The notes under the pieces are model-generated. The model worked only from the letters and a program-made list of their open reading frames with translations, did no database searches and had not been told where the DNA came from. A stretch of DNA of 64,000 bases from Alteriqipengyuania_B sp035481675 (GTDB taxonomy: Bacteria; Pseudomonadota; Alphaproteobacteria; Sphingomonadales; Sphingomonadaceae). The DNA lies in the NCBI RefSeq assembly GCF_035481675.1, contig NZ_JAYJJW010000001.1:1612001-1676000 (forward strand). The letters run 5' to 3'. The translations under genes were made by a program, and so were the position numbers. Positions 49,505-57,574 of the stretch are shown here, in pieces (the first letter of the stretch is position 1; each line of letters begins with the position of its first letter).

Positions 49505-50005
49505 ATGACCGACAAGCTTGCGCTCGATTGCCCCAGCGCGCCGCACCAGCACCCGGAAGCCAAGCTGTTCGGCGTCGTGCTGGAAGAAGAAGGCCAGCCG
49601 CGCGTCGCCTATCTCGACAAGCAGGCGCGCCAGCCCGACCGGCTCGATGTCGAGGCGCTGGGCGTCGACCCCGGCCATGCGCTGCGCTTTTCCGCCCCCT
49701 GCGCCAACAGCGGCTGCGGCCAGTGGCGCGACGGCGGCTGCGGCCTCGGCAAGGAAATCGTCAAGCGGCTGGCCCCGGTGGTCGACGTGGCGCCTGCATG
49801 TACCCTGCGCGCCACCTGCCGCTGGTTTGCCGAGAACGGCACCGCAAGCTGCCTGCGCTGCCCGCAGATAACCACCAAGCGCCGCGCCGACGAGGCGGTA
49901 CTGCCGCCCCCGCGCATGCCGCGCACGCCTTTCGGGCCGCATCGGCCCCACGCCATCCCGTCACCCGCCTCCGACCCGGACGGCGGGGCAAGGGTCCACG
50001 CATGA
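49505..50005 (+). CDS. Cys-rich protein of peptide locus B
   Basis: A 166-residue soluble protein with GGAAGAGG upstream (49490-49497). It has eight cysteines in a suggestive layout: C9; C66-x4-C71-x7-C79 (PCANSGCGQWRDGGCGLG); C99-x5-C105 followed by RWF; and C116-x2-C119. The opening HPEAKLFGVVLEEEGQPRVAYL and the Pro-rich tail flank them. It could bind Fe-S or zinc. I recognise a similar arrangement in uncharacterised bacterial proteins but know no function. It precedes two leader-type peptide genes by 28 bases, so it may mature, bind or sense those peptides (inference). Confidence 0.8.
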   Translation: MTDKLALDCPSAPHQHPEAKLFGVVLEEEGQPRVAYLDKQARQPDRLDVEALGVDPGHALRFSAPCANSGCGQWRDGGCGLGKEIVKRLAPVVDVAPACTLRATCRWFAENGTASCLRCPQITTKRRADEAVLPPPRMPRTPFGPHRPHAIPSPASDPDGGARVHA

Positions 50006-50033
50006 GTGTCCGGGTCTTTCAATGGAGAATGTC

Positions 50034-50285
50034 ATGAACAGCAAGAAGATGGCTGCCCGCATGGGCGGTGCCGATCTCGCTGCCGGCATCGCGGCCGCAT
50101 CGGCCAGCGCCAAGGCACGGATCGAAAAGATGAACGAAGCCGACATCGCCGGTGTGGCGGGTGCGGGCGACGAGGGCATCCTCGGCGGCGGCGACGTCAC
50201 GATGGGCCTGTTTCCCGATCCGAACGAGCCGCAGCCCGGTTCGATCGAATATATCATCAAGCAGCTCAACGGGATGCAGAACTGA
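50034..50285 (+). CDS. Leader-type precursor peptide 1 of locus B (83 aa)
   Basis: An 83-residue peptide from ATG 50034 (ATG 50022 would add four residues). Residues 1-45 look like an alpha-helical leader (GGADLAAGIAAASASAKARI, then NEADIAGVAGAG) that ends GAG, fitting a GA/GG-type cleavage. The predicted core is DEGILGGGDVTMGLFPDPNE followed by a Pro/Gly/Ile stretch, without Cys. The leader is clearly paralogous to that of the next gene while the cores differ, the usual pattern for RiPP or bacteriocin precursors. The stop overlaps the next ATG (TGATG). No exporter is adjacent; the C39 exporter at 3.6-5.7 kb is a candidate. Confidence 0.8.
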   Translation: MNSKKMAARMGGADLAAGIAAASASAKARIEKMNEADIAGVAGAGDEGILGGGDVTMGLFPDPNEPQPGSIEYIIKQLNGMQN

Positions 50286-50572
50286 TGGCCGGCCCCGCAA
50301 AGGCTCGCCGCCTCGGCAATGCCGACCTCGCCGGCTCGATCGCCGCTGCGGCTGGCGTCGCAAAATCGCGTATCGAAGCCCTCGATGCGGGTAGCGTCGA
50401 CAGTGTGTCGGGTGCCGGAGATGATCCGTTCGGCACGGACCCGGGCATCGGTATCTTCACCGGTGGGACCATCGTCTATGGCATGTATCCGGTGACCGAT
50501 CCGACGAAGACGGATCCGTTCGGTCTGCCCGACCCCAACGATCCGACCGGCATGGGCGGTCTGGAGCTTTAA
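50285..50572 (+). CDS. Leader-type precursor peptide 2 of locus B (95 aa)
   Basis: A 95-residue peptide overlapping the preceding stop by one base. The leader (1-45) GNADLAGSIAAAAGVAKSRI, then DAGSVDSVSGAG, aligns position for position with peptide 1. The predicted core (46-95) contains DDPFGTDPGIGIF, a Gly/Thr/Tyr segment and repeated Asp-Pro units (TDP, TDPFG, PDPNDP), ending MGGLEL. No Cys is present, so lanthipeptide or sactipeptide rings are excluded. The GTDPG element recurs in the 53-residue peptide of locus A. A strong terminator follows at 50618-50656. Confidence 0.8.
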   Translation: MAGPAKARRLGNADLAGSIAAAAGVAKSRIEALDAGSVDSVSGAGDDPFGTDPGIGIFTGGTIVYGMYPVTDPTKTDPFGLPDPNDPTGMGGLEL

Positions 50573-50617
50573 CTTCGAGCTTGGGTCGGCCGGTCTTCAC
50601 CCGGTCGGCCGGCTCTG

Positions 50618-50656
50618 GCGGCCGCGGTGGTCCATCATGCCGCGGCCGCTTTTTTT
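50618..50656 (+). terminator. Intrinsic terminator of locus B
   Basis: A 10-bp GC stem (50618-50627 with 50640-50649) is followed by seven T (50650-50656). It closes the transcription unit 49505-50572 and separates it from the convergent nadB. Confidence 0.92.
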
Positions 50657-50665
50657 GCGCCCGAC

Positions 50666-52285
50666 CTACGGCACCAGCACGGTGTCGCGCGCGACCTCGT
50701 CGGTTTCGGGATAGTCGAGCGTATAATGCAGGCCGCGGCTTTCGTGGCGTTTGAGCGCGCTCTGCACGATGAGATAGGCGGCCTGGTGCAGGTTGCGCAG
50801 CTCGATAAGGTCGGTCGTCACGCGGAACGAGCCGTAATATTCCTCGATCTCCTGCCCCAGCAACCGGATGCGGTGCGCCGCGCGTTCCAGCCGCTTGGTG
50901 GTGCGCACGATCCCGACGTAGTTCCACATGAAGCGGCGGATCTCGGTCCAGTTCTGCTTGATCACCACCTCCTCGTCGGAGTCGATCACCCGACTAGCAT
51001 CCCAGGCGCGGATTTCGGGGGGATCGTCCAGCGTTTCCCAGCGCGCGAGGATGTCGTCCGCCGCCGCCTCACCAAAGACGAAACATTCGAGCAGGCTGTT
51101 GCTCGCCAGCCGGTTCGCGCCGTGGAGGCCACTTTCGGTGCATTCGCCCGCGGCCCACAATCCGGGCAGGTCGGTGCGCGCGTCGAGGCCGATGAGGATG
51201 CCGCCGCAGGTATAATGCTGCGCCGGTACGACCGGGATCGGCTCCTTTGTCATGTCGATGCCGAGGCCCATGAGCTTCTCGTGGATCGTGGGGAAATGCT
51301 CCTTCACGAATTCGGGCGGCTGGTGGCTGATGTCGAGATGGACGTAATCGAGCCCGTAGCGCTTGATCTGGTCGTCGTTGGCGCGGGCCACGATATCGCG
51401 CGGGGCCAGCTCCATGCGCTCCGGATCGTATTTCTCCATGTAGCGCTCGCCGGTGACGGGATTGAACAAGCGCCCGCCCTCGCCCCGCACCGCCTCGGTG
51501 ATCAGGAAGTTCTTGACCTCCAGGTTGTAGAGGCAGGTCGGGTGGAACTGCATCATCTCCATGTTGGAGACGCGCGCACCCGCCCGCCAGGCCATCGCGA
51601 TCCCGTCGCCCGTCGCGCCGCGCGGGGCGGTGCTGAATAGGTAACAGCGCCCCGCACCGCCCGCCGCCATCACCGTGGCGCGCGCCACATGGGCCTCCAC
51701 CTCGCCGGTTTCGGTGTTGAGCGCATAGGCGCCCCACACCCGCCCGCTGCCCGAATATTTCACCGCGTTGCGCCCGGTGATCAGGTCGATGCAGCTGCGG
51801 TTCGGCAGCAGGGTGATGTTGGGATTGGCCTCCGCCGCCTTCAGCAGGGCCTCCTGCACGGCCCAGCCGGTCGCGTCGTTGACGTGGACGATGCGGCGGT
51901 GGCTATGGCCGCCCTCCCGCGTCAGGTGGAGGTCGCCGTCGCCGCCCTCGTCGGGCAGCTTCTCGCGGTTGAACGGCACGCCGAGTTCGCACAGGCGGTC
52001 GATCGCCTTGGGCGCGTTCTCGATGACGAATTCCACCGTGTCGCGATCGTTCAGCCCGGCGCCGGCCACCATCGTGTCGCGGATGTGGTCCTCGAACGTG
52101 TCGCCTTCGTCGAGCACGGCGGCGATCCCGCCTTGCGCCCATGCGGTGCTGCCCCCGGTCAGCGATCCCTTGGCAAGGACGAGAACCTTGCGCTGTTCGG
52201 CAAGCTCCAGCGCGGCGGTCAGCCCGGCCGCGCCGGATCCGATGACGAGGACGTCGTGTTGGGGTATGGTCTGGGGGGTGGTCAT
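50666..52285 (-). CDS. nadB: L-aspartate oxidase
   Basis: A 539-residue FAD enzyme converting L-aspartate to iminoaspartate for NAD synthesis. The dinucleotide motif DVLVIGSGAAGLTAALELAE, the substrate-region motif STAWAQGGIAAV, HFPTIHEKLMGLGID and the active-site GLHGANRLASNSLLE are all present. It is transcribed alone; nadA and nadC are not in the window. The start ATG at 52285 is standard. Confidence 0.97.
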   Translation of the reverse strand: MTTPQTIPQHDVLVIGSGAAGLTAALELAEQRKVLVLAKGSLTGGSTAWAQGGIAAVLDEGDTFEDHIRDTMVAGAGLNDRDTVEFVIENAPKAIDRLCELGVPFNREKLPDEGGDGDLHLTREGGHSHRRIVHVNDATGWAVQEALLKAAEANPNITLLPNRSCIDLITGRNAVKYSGSGRVWGAYALNTETGEVEAHVARATVMAAGGAGRCYLFSTAPRGATGDGIAMAWRAGARVSNMEMMQFHPTCLYNLEVKNFLITEAVRGEGGRLFNPVTGERYMEKYDPERMELAPRDIVARANDDQIKRYGLDYVHLDISHQPPEFVKEHFPTIHEKLMGLGIDMTKEPIPVVPAQHYTCGGILIGLDARTDLPGLWAAGECTESGLHGANRLASNSLLECFVFGEAAADDILARWETLDDPPEIRAWDASRVIDSDEEVVIKQNWTEIRRFMWNYVGIVRTTKRLERAAHRIRLLGQEIEEYYGSFRVTTDLIELRNLHQAAYLIVQSALKRHESRGLHYTLDYPETDEVARDTVLVP

Positions 52286-52409
52286 GGCCGCGTCTTAGGC
52301 CGCGACGGGCGCGCACGACAAGCCGCTTCGCTACTTCGCAGGTGCAGCAATTCCCGGAACCCGAACGCCTGCCCGGCCGTTTCCCGATCAAACAGTTTCA
52401 GAGGTTTCC

Positions 52410-52979
52410 ATGTCCCGTCTTTCCTGCGCACTCGCGGCTGCGCTGACGCTCTCGCTCGTCCCCGCCGCATCCGCTTTCACCGCCGAGGCGATCAATTTGG
52501 GATCGGAGGATTTCGACGCGCGCCAGCAGGCCGCCGTCCTGGCGCTTGCCGGTCTGGAGGATGTCGAGGCTCAGTATGGCAACCTCTCGCTCAAGCCCGG
52601 CCAGTTCCGCTGGAGCGACGATGGCGCCAAGGCGTCGCGCGTCGTCGTGAACCTCAACGAACAGCTCCTGTTCGTCTATTCGGGGAGCGACCTGGTCGCG
52701 GTCTCGACCATTTCCAGCGGCACCGCGAAAAACCCCACGCCTTCGGGCATTTTCCCGATCATGGAAAAGCGCCGCATGCACCGTTCCAACCGGTACAACG
52801 ACGCGCCGATGCCGTTTATGCAGCGGCTCGACAACTACGGCATCGCGCTGCACGCGGGCGAGCTTCCCGGCTATCCGGCCTCGCACGGCTGCATCCGCCT
52901 GCCGCGCGAATTCGCCGCCAAGCTCTTCGCGGCGACAGAGGTTGGCACCGAAGTGTTGGTCGGTGCTTATGTGGAATAA
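52410..52979 (+). CDS. L,D-transpeptidase (ErfK/YbiS/YcfS/YnhG family)
   Basis: A 189-residue exported YkuD-domain protein with a signal peptide (1-22, cleaved near ASA). The domain starts at RVVVNLNEQLLFVYSG and carries the catalytic set H148 (LHAG), H159 and C161 in SHGCIRLP. It cross-links or modifies peptidoglycan. TPSGIFPIMEKR is the typical substrate-loop motif. It is transcribed divergently from nadB. Confidence 0.95.
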   Translation: MSRLSCALAAALTLSLVPAASAFTAEAINLGSEDFDARQQAAVLALAGLEDVEAQYGNLSLKPGQFRWSDDGAKASRVVVNLNEQLLFVYSGSDLVAVSTISSGTAKNPTPSGIFPIMEKRRMHRSNRYNDAPMPFMQRLDNYGIALHAGELPGYPASHGCIRLPREFAAKLFAATEVGTEVLVGAYVE

Positions 52980-53101
52980 GGGCGCCCGATAACGGCGCGG
53001 CGACGCCAAGCCACGGCCCGTCGCAGCGCGCTTTTCCCGCGCGAAACCGCCCATAACAGTGGCTGCGACGGGGATCCCGGGGGCGGGAAGGGTCGTTTTA
53101 A

Positions 53102-53287
53102 ATGTTCATGGGGAGGATCGCCTGCGCGGTCGGCAAGCATGCCGCCGACCCGCGCGGCGTGCGCCAGCTTTATTCCAACCAGGTCGGCCGTTGCCGCCAT
53201 TGCCGCAAGCCGCTGGAAAACGACGGCGCTGGATGGCGGGTGCTGGCAATCCACGACGCAGGCCTCGATCGCCGCGCGGTGGACTGA
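53102..53287 (+). CDS. Small CxxC protein, unknown function
   Basis: A 61-residue protein with one CxxC (GRCRHCRKPL) and an upstream Cys (C8, or C6 from ATG 53108), suggesting a minimal zinc-ribbon-like knuckle. Similar very short proteins occur in sphingomonads, but no function is known. There is no clear ribosome binding site before 53102, so the start is uncertain. It converges on the lipoprotein gene ending at 53292. Confidence 0.55.
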   Translation: MFMGRIACAVGKHAADPRGVRQLYSNQVGRCRHCRKPLENDGAGWRVLAIHDAGLDRRAVD

Positions 53288-53291
53288 AAGG

Positions 53292-53831
53292 TCAGGAATA
53301 ACCGCAGAGCAAGGTGGTCTCTGCCGCTTCGCCCGGCATCAGGGTGACGAACATTTCGTACACCCCCGCGCTTCGATCAGCGGTCGACCTTGCGAAATCG
53401 AAACCTGCTCGCTCCAGCACCGGACGCACTTGCGCTTCCGGAGCTGCGAATGTGACGCCCCAAGGATAGGGATCGCCGCCGGCATAGCGCGCAGTGTGAA
53501 TGGACTTGAGCGGCAAGCCGTAGAGAGTACCGTCGACCGGGACGCTTGCCGTCCGGTTCTGTCCTACGATCTCCACCTCGATGGTGCCGAAGTTGCGGCG
53601 AAACGCGGCGGGTACGATGACAGCGCCCGTTTCGATCCGACCGTTCTCGTCCTGCTCCAGTAACCCGTCGAGAAGAATGCTGAACGCTGCCGAAGGCTCG
53701 CACTTCGCCGGATCGGTGAAAGAGATCACCGGCGCCATGTCGCGGCCTTCGGGTCCTTCCAACCCTGGACCCGTTGCGCAGCCCGTTATGCTTGAAAGCA
53801 GGATGGACCCTGCCACGAATACATCGCGCAT
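53292..53831 (-). CDS. Putative lipoprotein
   Basis: A 179-residue protein with a signal and lipobox ITGC (Cys20). The mature part contains RNFGTIEVEIVGQNRTASVP and PYPWGVTFAAPEAQ, a beta-rich periplasmic domain of unknown family. It starts eight bases after the ABC ATPase stop on the same strand, so the two are probably co-transcribed. Function is unknown. Confidence 0.78.
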   Translation of the reverse strand: MRDVFVAGSILLSSITGCATGPGLEGPEGRDMAPVISFTDPAKCEPSAAFSILLDGLLEQDENGRIETGAVIVPAAFRRNFGTIEVEIVGQNRTASVPVDGTLYGLPLKSIHTARYAGGDPYPWGVTFAAPEAQVRPVLERAGFDFARSTADRSAGVYEMFVTLMPGEAAETTLLCGYS

Positions 53832-53839
53832 GACGCCTC

Positions 53840-54778
53840 CTATCCTGCCTTGGTCAGCTCCACGAAAACGTCCTCGAGGTCGGCTTCGCGAGTCGTGACA
53901 TCCTCGATAGCATAGCCGTGGCCCTGCACCTTGGCGAGCACCTGCCCGGCGGTCATCTCGTCGCGGTTGTATGTGACCTCCAGCGTGCGCGCGTCGATCA
54001 CGTCGGCCCTGGTGAAGCCTTCTTCCATGACCGGTCCGGCCAGGTCCTTGTCCACGCTGACCCGGACAATCTTTTCGCGCGCCATGCCGATCATCTCGCG
54101 CGTCGGCTTGTTGGCGATCAGTTCGCCGTGGTTGATGATGGCGATCCGGTCGCACAATTCCTCGGCTTCCTCGAGGTAGTGCGTGGTGAGGACCACGGTG
54201 ACGCCGTCGCGGTTGAGCTCGGTCACCAGTTCCCACAGCTGGCGGCGCAGGTCCACGTCGACGCCGGCGGTGGGCTCGTCCAGCACCAGGATCGGCGGCG
54301 AATGCACCATCGCCTTGGCAATAAGCAGGCGGCGCTTCATCCCGCCCGACAGCTGGCGGGTATAGGCATCGCGCTTGTCGGCGAGGTGGACGGCGCGCAG
54401 CAGTTCTTCCGACCGGCGCAGCTTTTCCGGCACGCCGAACAGGCCGGCCTGCAGCTCCAGCGCCTCGAACGGGGTGAAGAAGGGGTCGAAAACGATTTCC
54501 TGCGGCACGATGCCGATGCTGGCCTTCGCGTTGCGCCGCTCGTCATCGATGTCGAAGCCCCAGATGCTGGCGCTGCCGGAGGTCTTGTTGACGAGCCCGG
54601 CGAGGATGTTGATCAGCGTGGACTTGCCGGCGCCATTGGGGCCGAGCAGGCCGAAAATCCCGCCCTGCGGAACATCGAAGCTGACGCCTTTCAGAGCCAG
54701 CTTGTCCTCCTGGCCCTTGTCCCCCTTGTAACGCTTGACGATGTCGCGGATGGCGATGGCGGGGGTGTCGTGGCTCAT
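53840..54778 (-). CDS. ABC transporter ATP-binding protein without adjacent permease
   Basis: A 312-residue ATPase of the multidrug/ABC-2 type (CcmA/NodI-like). Walker A GPNGAGKST, Q-loop IVPQEIVFD, signature LSGGMKRRL, Walker B ILVLDEPTAGVD and H-loop LTTHYLEEAEE are all present. A C-terminal regulatory extension (about 225-312) follows. No ABC-2 permease gene lies beside it: downstream is a lipoprotein and upstream a divergent zinc-finger gene. The permease must be elsewhere or shared. Confidence 0.93.
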   Translation of the reverse strand: MSHDTPAIAIRDIVKRYKGDKGQEDKLALKGVSFDVPQGGIFGLLGPNGAGKSTLINILAGLVNKTSGSASIWGFDIDDERRNAKASIGIVPQEIVFDPFFTPFEALELQAGLFGVPEKLRRSEELLRAVHLADKRDAYTRQLSGGMKRRLLIAKAMVHSPPILVLDEPTAGVDVDLRRQLWELVTELNRDGVTVVLTTHYLEEAEELCDRIAIINHGELIANKPTREMIGMAREKIVRVSVDKDLAGPVMEEGFTRADVIDARTLEVTYNRDEMTAGQVLAKVQGHGYAIEDVTTREADLEDVFVELTKAG

Positions 54779-54855
54779 GCGCCTGCCCATGCCCCGCGGG
54801 CAGCCGTGCTGTAAAGGCTTTGCAGGGCCAGCCGCGCTTGCTATCGGCGCGGCCC

Positions 54856-55086
54856 ATGACAGACGCCGCGTCGATCCCCGCCCCCGAAACCAGCCTGGTC
54901 GAAACGCGCCGCGTGTGGTGCGACGGGGCGACCGATATCCGCAGCGGCGAGCTGTATCGCGCAGCCGCGCTGGGCCATCCGAAGACCTATTTCGAAATCG
55001 GCGCCGAAGGCTTCGTCGACTGCGGCTATTGCGACCGGCGTTTCGTCCTGAAGGGCGGCCCCGCGGATGACGGCAGCCACGGCTGA
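54856..55086 (+). CDS. zf-CHCC zinc-finger protein (NDUFS6-like)
   Basis: A 76-residue protein from ATG 54856. The pattern RRVWCDG-x15-GHPKTYFEIG-x4-VDCGYCDRRFVL is the CHCC zinc finger also found in the mitochondrial complex I accessory subunit NDUFS6. Alphaproteobacteria commonly carry this small protein, and a role in complex I assembly is likely (established for the eukaryotic relatives, inferred here). It is divergent from the ABC ATPase. Confidence 0.93.
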   Translation: MTDAASIPAPETSLVETRRVWCDGATDIRSGELYRAAALGHPKTYFEIGAEGFVDCGYCDRRFVLKGGPADDGSHG

Positions 55087-55161
55087 CGAATGTTTGCTCC
55101 GGCGGGAGCCGATTGGCCCTCCCGCGCGTTAAGCCCGATTATCGGGTATGGAGTAACCCCC

Positions 55162-55611
55162 ATGAAAATGAAGACTATTTCGCTGCTGGCCCTGTCCGCT
55201 GCAGGCCTTTCCGGATGCGCCACGCTGGAAGAAAGCGCGGCTGAACTCATCGCGCAGACCTACGATGCCGAACTGACCGGCGGACAGATCGTGGGCGCGG
55301 GCGACCCGGATGGCTTCGCCACCTTCGAAGTCACCGTTTCGGACGAGCTCGGCCAGGTCTGCTACGACCTCAACGACGAACGCAACCTCGGCACCGTGAC
55401 CGCCGTGATGCTGCACCGCGGGTCAGCCGGCACCAACGGCCCGATGATTGCCAATTTCGACCGCAACGAGCAGAACGGGTACCAGGATTGCCTCGATACG
55501 CCGGACTGGGTGCAGGGCTTCATCGAAGCGGACCCGACCGGCTTTTACGTCATGGTCCACACTGCGGATTATCCCAACGGCGCCGTTCGCGGCCAGCTCG
55601 ACAGGGATTGA
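55162..55611 (+). CDS. CHRD-domain lipoprotein
   Basis: A 149-residue lipoprotein (lipobox LSGC) from ATG 55162; ATG 55168 is equally possible. The mature region is a CHRD domain, recognised by YDAELTGGQIVGAGDPDGFA, the central LHRGSAGTNGPMI and the terminal YVMVHTADYPNGAVRGQL. CHRD domains occur in exported bacterial proteins and in chordin; the bacterial function is unknown. Confidence 0.9.
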   Translation: MKMKTISLLALSAAGLSGCATLEESAAELIAQTYDAELTGGQIVGAGDPDGFATFEVTVSDELGQVCYDLNDERNLGTVTAVMLHRGSAGTNGPMIANFDRNEQNGYQDCLDTPDWVQGFIEADPTGFYVMVHTADYPNGAVRGQLDRD

Positions 55612-55635
55612 TTGCATGGCGCGACCCTGCGCATG

Positions 55636-56206
55636 ATGGCTTTGTCGGCCGATCCCGCCGGGTCGCTCCCCCCAATGGGCGCAAGACCTGCTGCACCTGT
55701 GGTTTCACCAATTTTCAAGCGCGGACTGGTTCCGCAAGAACGACGCGGTGGATGCGATGCTGGCGCGGCGTTTCGGCCACTGGCTGGACGCGTTGCAAGG
55801 CCGGCCCGTGCAGGAATTCCTGACCTCGCCGCGCATGGCGTTGGCAGCCGTCCTTCTGTTCGACCAGGTTCCGCGCAACACACAGCGCGGCAGCGCGCGC
55901 AGCTTCGCCACCGATCCACTGGCCGTAGCCATCACGCGCGGCGCCATTGCGCACGGATGGCACCGGGCGATGGACCGGGACGAACGCCAGTTCCTCGCCA
56001 TGCCGCTGATGCATAGCGAGGATATTCGCGACCAGCGACTGAGCCTTGCATATTTTGCGAAATGGCGTCCCGGCACCCTGCCGTTTGCGCGCAGCCACTG
56101 GCGCATGATCGCGCGCTTCGGACGTTTCCCGCATCGCAATAACGTGCTGGGCCGCAAGACGACGCCGAAAGAGCAGGCCGCCATCGACGCGGGCTTCAGC
56201 TGGTAA
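55636..56206 (+). CDS. DUF924 family protein with an apparent frameshift
   Basis: From 55748 the frame encodes most of a DUF924 protein (LLFDQVPRNTQRGSARSF, LPFARSHWRMIARFGRFPHRN). The family's N-terminal motif (DLLHLWFHQFSSADWFRKND) continues upstream in the same frame, but there is no start codon before a stop at 55634. Removing one C from the run of six at 55668-55673 would join it to ATG 55636 and give MALSADPAGSLPQWAQDLLH, about 189 residues, the expected length. So either the gene is frameshifted or the homopolymer is miscounted. GTG 55748 would give a truncated product. DUF924 function is unknown. Confidence 0.8.
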
Positions 56207-57574
56207 TCAGGCGCTGCTTGGCAGCACCTTGCCCGCCGGTTCGCGCATCACCCACCATGCCAGCAGCGCGGCGGCAAGCCCGGTGACGATGTTTGCCGCA
56301 AGCTCGCTCGCGTAGATCGCGTCGGCACCCCACTGCGGGCGGAGGAACCAGGCGACCGGGATCATCACCAGCGCGACGCGGGCTATGGACTGGCCCAGCG
56401 CCAGCCCCGCGCGGTCGATCGCATTCATCGCTCCGTTGACGATGATGAACACGCCGAAACCCCCATAGCCCCACGCGGAGATGAGGATGAACCGCGCAAG
56501 TTCCTCGCGCACCGCCACTTCGTCGCTAAACAGGCCCGCGATGGGCTCGCGCAGCAATACGATCAGCGCGGCCACGGCGAGGCCGTAAACGAGGCTGAAA
56601 CCGCCCGCCCAGCGGATCGCGGCGCGCGCGCGGTCGACCTTGTCGGCGCCGTAGTTCTGGCCAACGATCGCGCCGATGGAGCTCGACAGGCCGAGCAGTG
56701 GGACGATGGCGAAGCTCTGCACCCGGCCCCCCGCCCCGAAAGCGGCGACGGCATCCTGCCCGGCGCTGGCAACGAAAGCGGTCAGGATCGACAGGCCGAC
56801 GGGGTTGATCGAGTTGGAGAATGCGGCCGGCCCCGCCACGCGGGTCAGCGCGCCGGTGTCGCGCTTCACGCTGCAATGCCGGATGTCGCCGGGTGCAAAG
56901 GTAATCTCGCTCGTCTGCAGCATCGCAAAGCCCACCACGGCGGACACGATCCAGCTGACGATAGTGGCATAGGCGGCGCCGGCGATGCCAAAGCCTTCGA
57001 AGCCGAAGGCCCCGGTGATCAGGATCGGATCGAGGATCCAGTTGACCACCGCCATGGTGATCAGGATCGCCATCGACCGCTTGGCCGCGCCCTGCGCCCG
57101 CAGCGCGCCGTTGACGCCCATCATCGCCGGCAGGGCGGCGAAGCCGAGCGCGTAGGGAAACATGTAGGCATCGACCAGCGGCCGCAGCTCCGGATCGGCC
57201 TGCATCAGCTGGAACAGCGGCTGGCGCACCAGAAGCAGGATCGCCGCCAGCGCCACGCCGACGCCGGCTGCCAGCAGGAAGCCCAGGTTGGCGAGCCCGC
57301 GCGCATGGTCCTCGTCGCCGCGCCCCAGCGCGCGGCTGACGACCGACGCGATGCCCGCCATCACGCCCACGCCCAGGCTCGACAGGGCCTGCGTGACCGG
57401 GAAGATGAAGCTGACCGCCGCCAGCTCCGCCGAGCCGAGCTGGCCGATGAAATAGGCGTCGATGATGCCGATCGACATGATCGCCGCAATGCCCACGATC
57501 ATCGGCGCGGTCTGCGAGACGAGGTGCCCGCGGATCGAGCCCGTGGTCAGCCGGGCGGACTTGCTTTCGCTCAT
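56207..57574 (-). CDS. MATE-family efflux transporter
   Basis: A 455-residue protein with twelve predicted helices. The N-terminal half shows PMIVGIAAIMSIGIIDAYFIGQLG and GVGVMAGIASVVSRALGRGD; the pseudo-repeat in the C-terminal half shows GLSSSIGAIVGQNYGADKVDRARAAIRW. It should exchange drugs or metabolites against Na+ or H+. The start ATG 57574 overlaps the nth stop by four bases, so the two genes are coupled. Its stop abuts that of the DUF924 gene. Confidence 0.94.
   Translation of the reverse strand: MSESKSARLTTGSIRGHLVSQTAPMIVGIAAIMSIGIIDAYFIGQLGSAELAAVSFIFPVTQALSSLGVGVMAGIASVVSRALGRGDEDHARGLANLGFLLAAGVGVALAAILLLVRQPLFQLMQADPELRPLVDAYMFPYALGFAALPAMMGVNGALRAQGAAKRSMAILITMAVVNWILDPILITGAFGFEGFGIAGAAYATIVSWIVSAVVGFAMLQTSEITFAPGDIRHCSVKRDTGALTRVAGPAAFSNSINPVGLSILTAFVASAGQDAVAAFGAGGRVQSFAIVPLLGLSSSIGAIVGQNYGADKVDRARAAIRWAGGFSLVYGLAVAALIVLLREPIAGLFSDEVAVREELARFILISAWGYGGFGVFIIVNGAMNAIDRAGLALGQSIARVALVMIPVAWFLRPQWGADAIYASELAANIVTGLAAALLAWWVMREPAGKVLPSSA

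Noticed and set aside
49505..50572. Lasso peptide or lanthipeptide cluster
   Set aside because: No asparagine-synthetase-like, transglutaminase-like or LanM/LanB-type genes are adjacent, and the cores of locus B contain no Cys.
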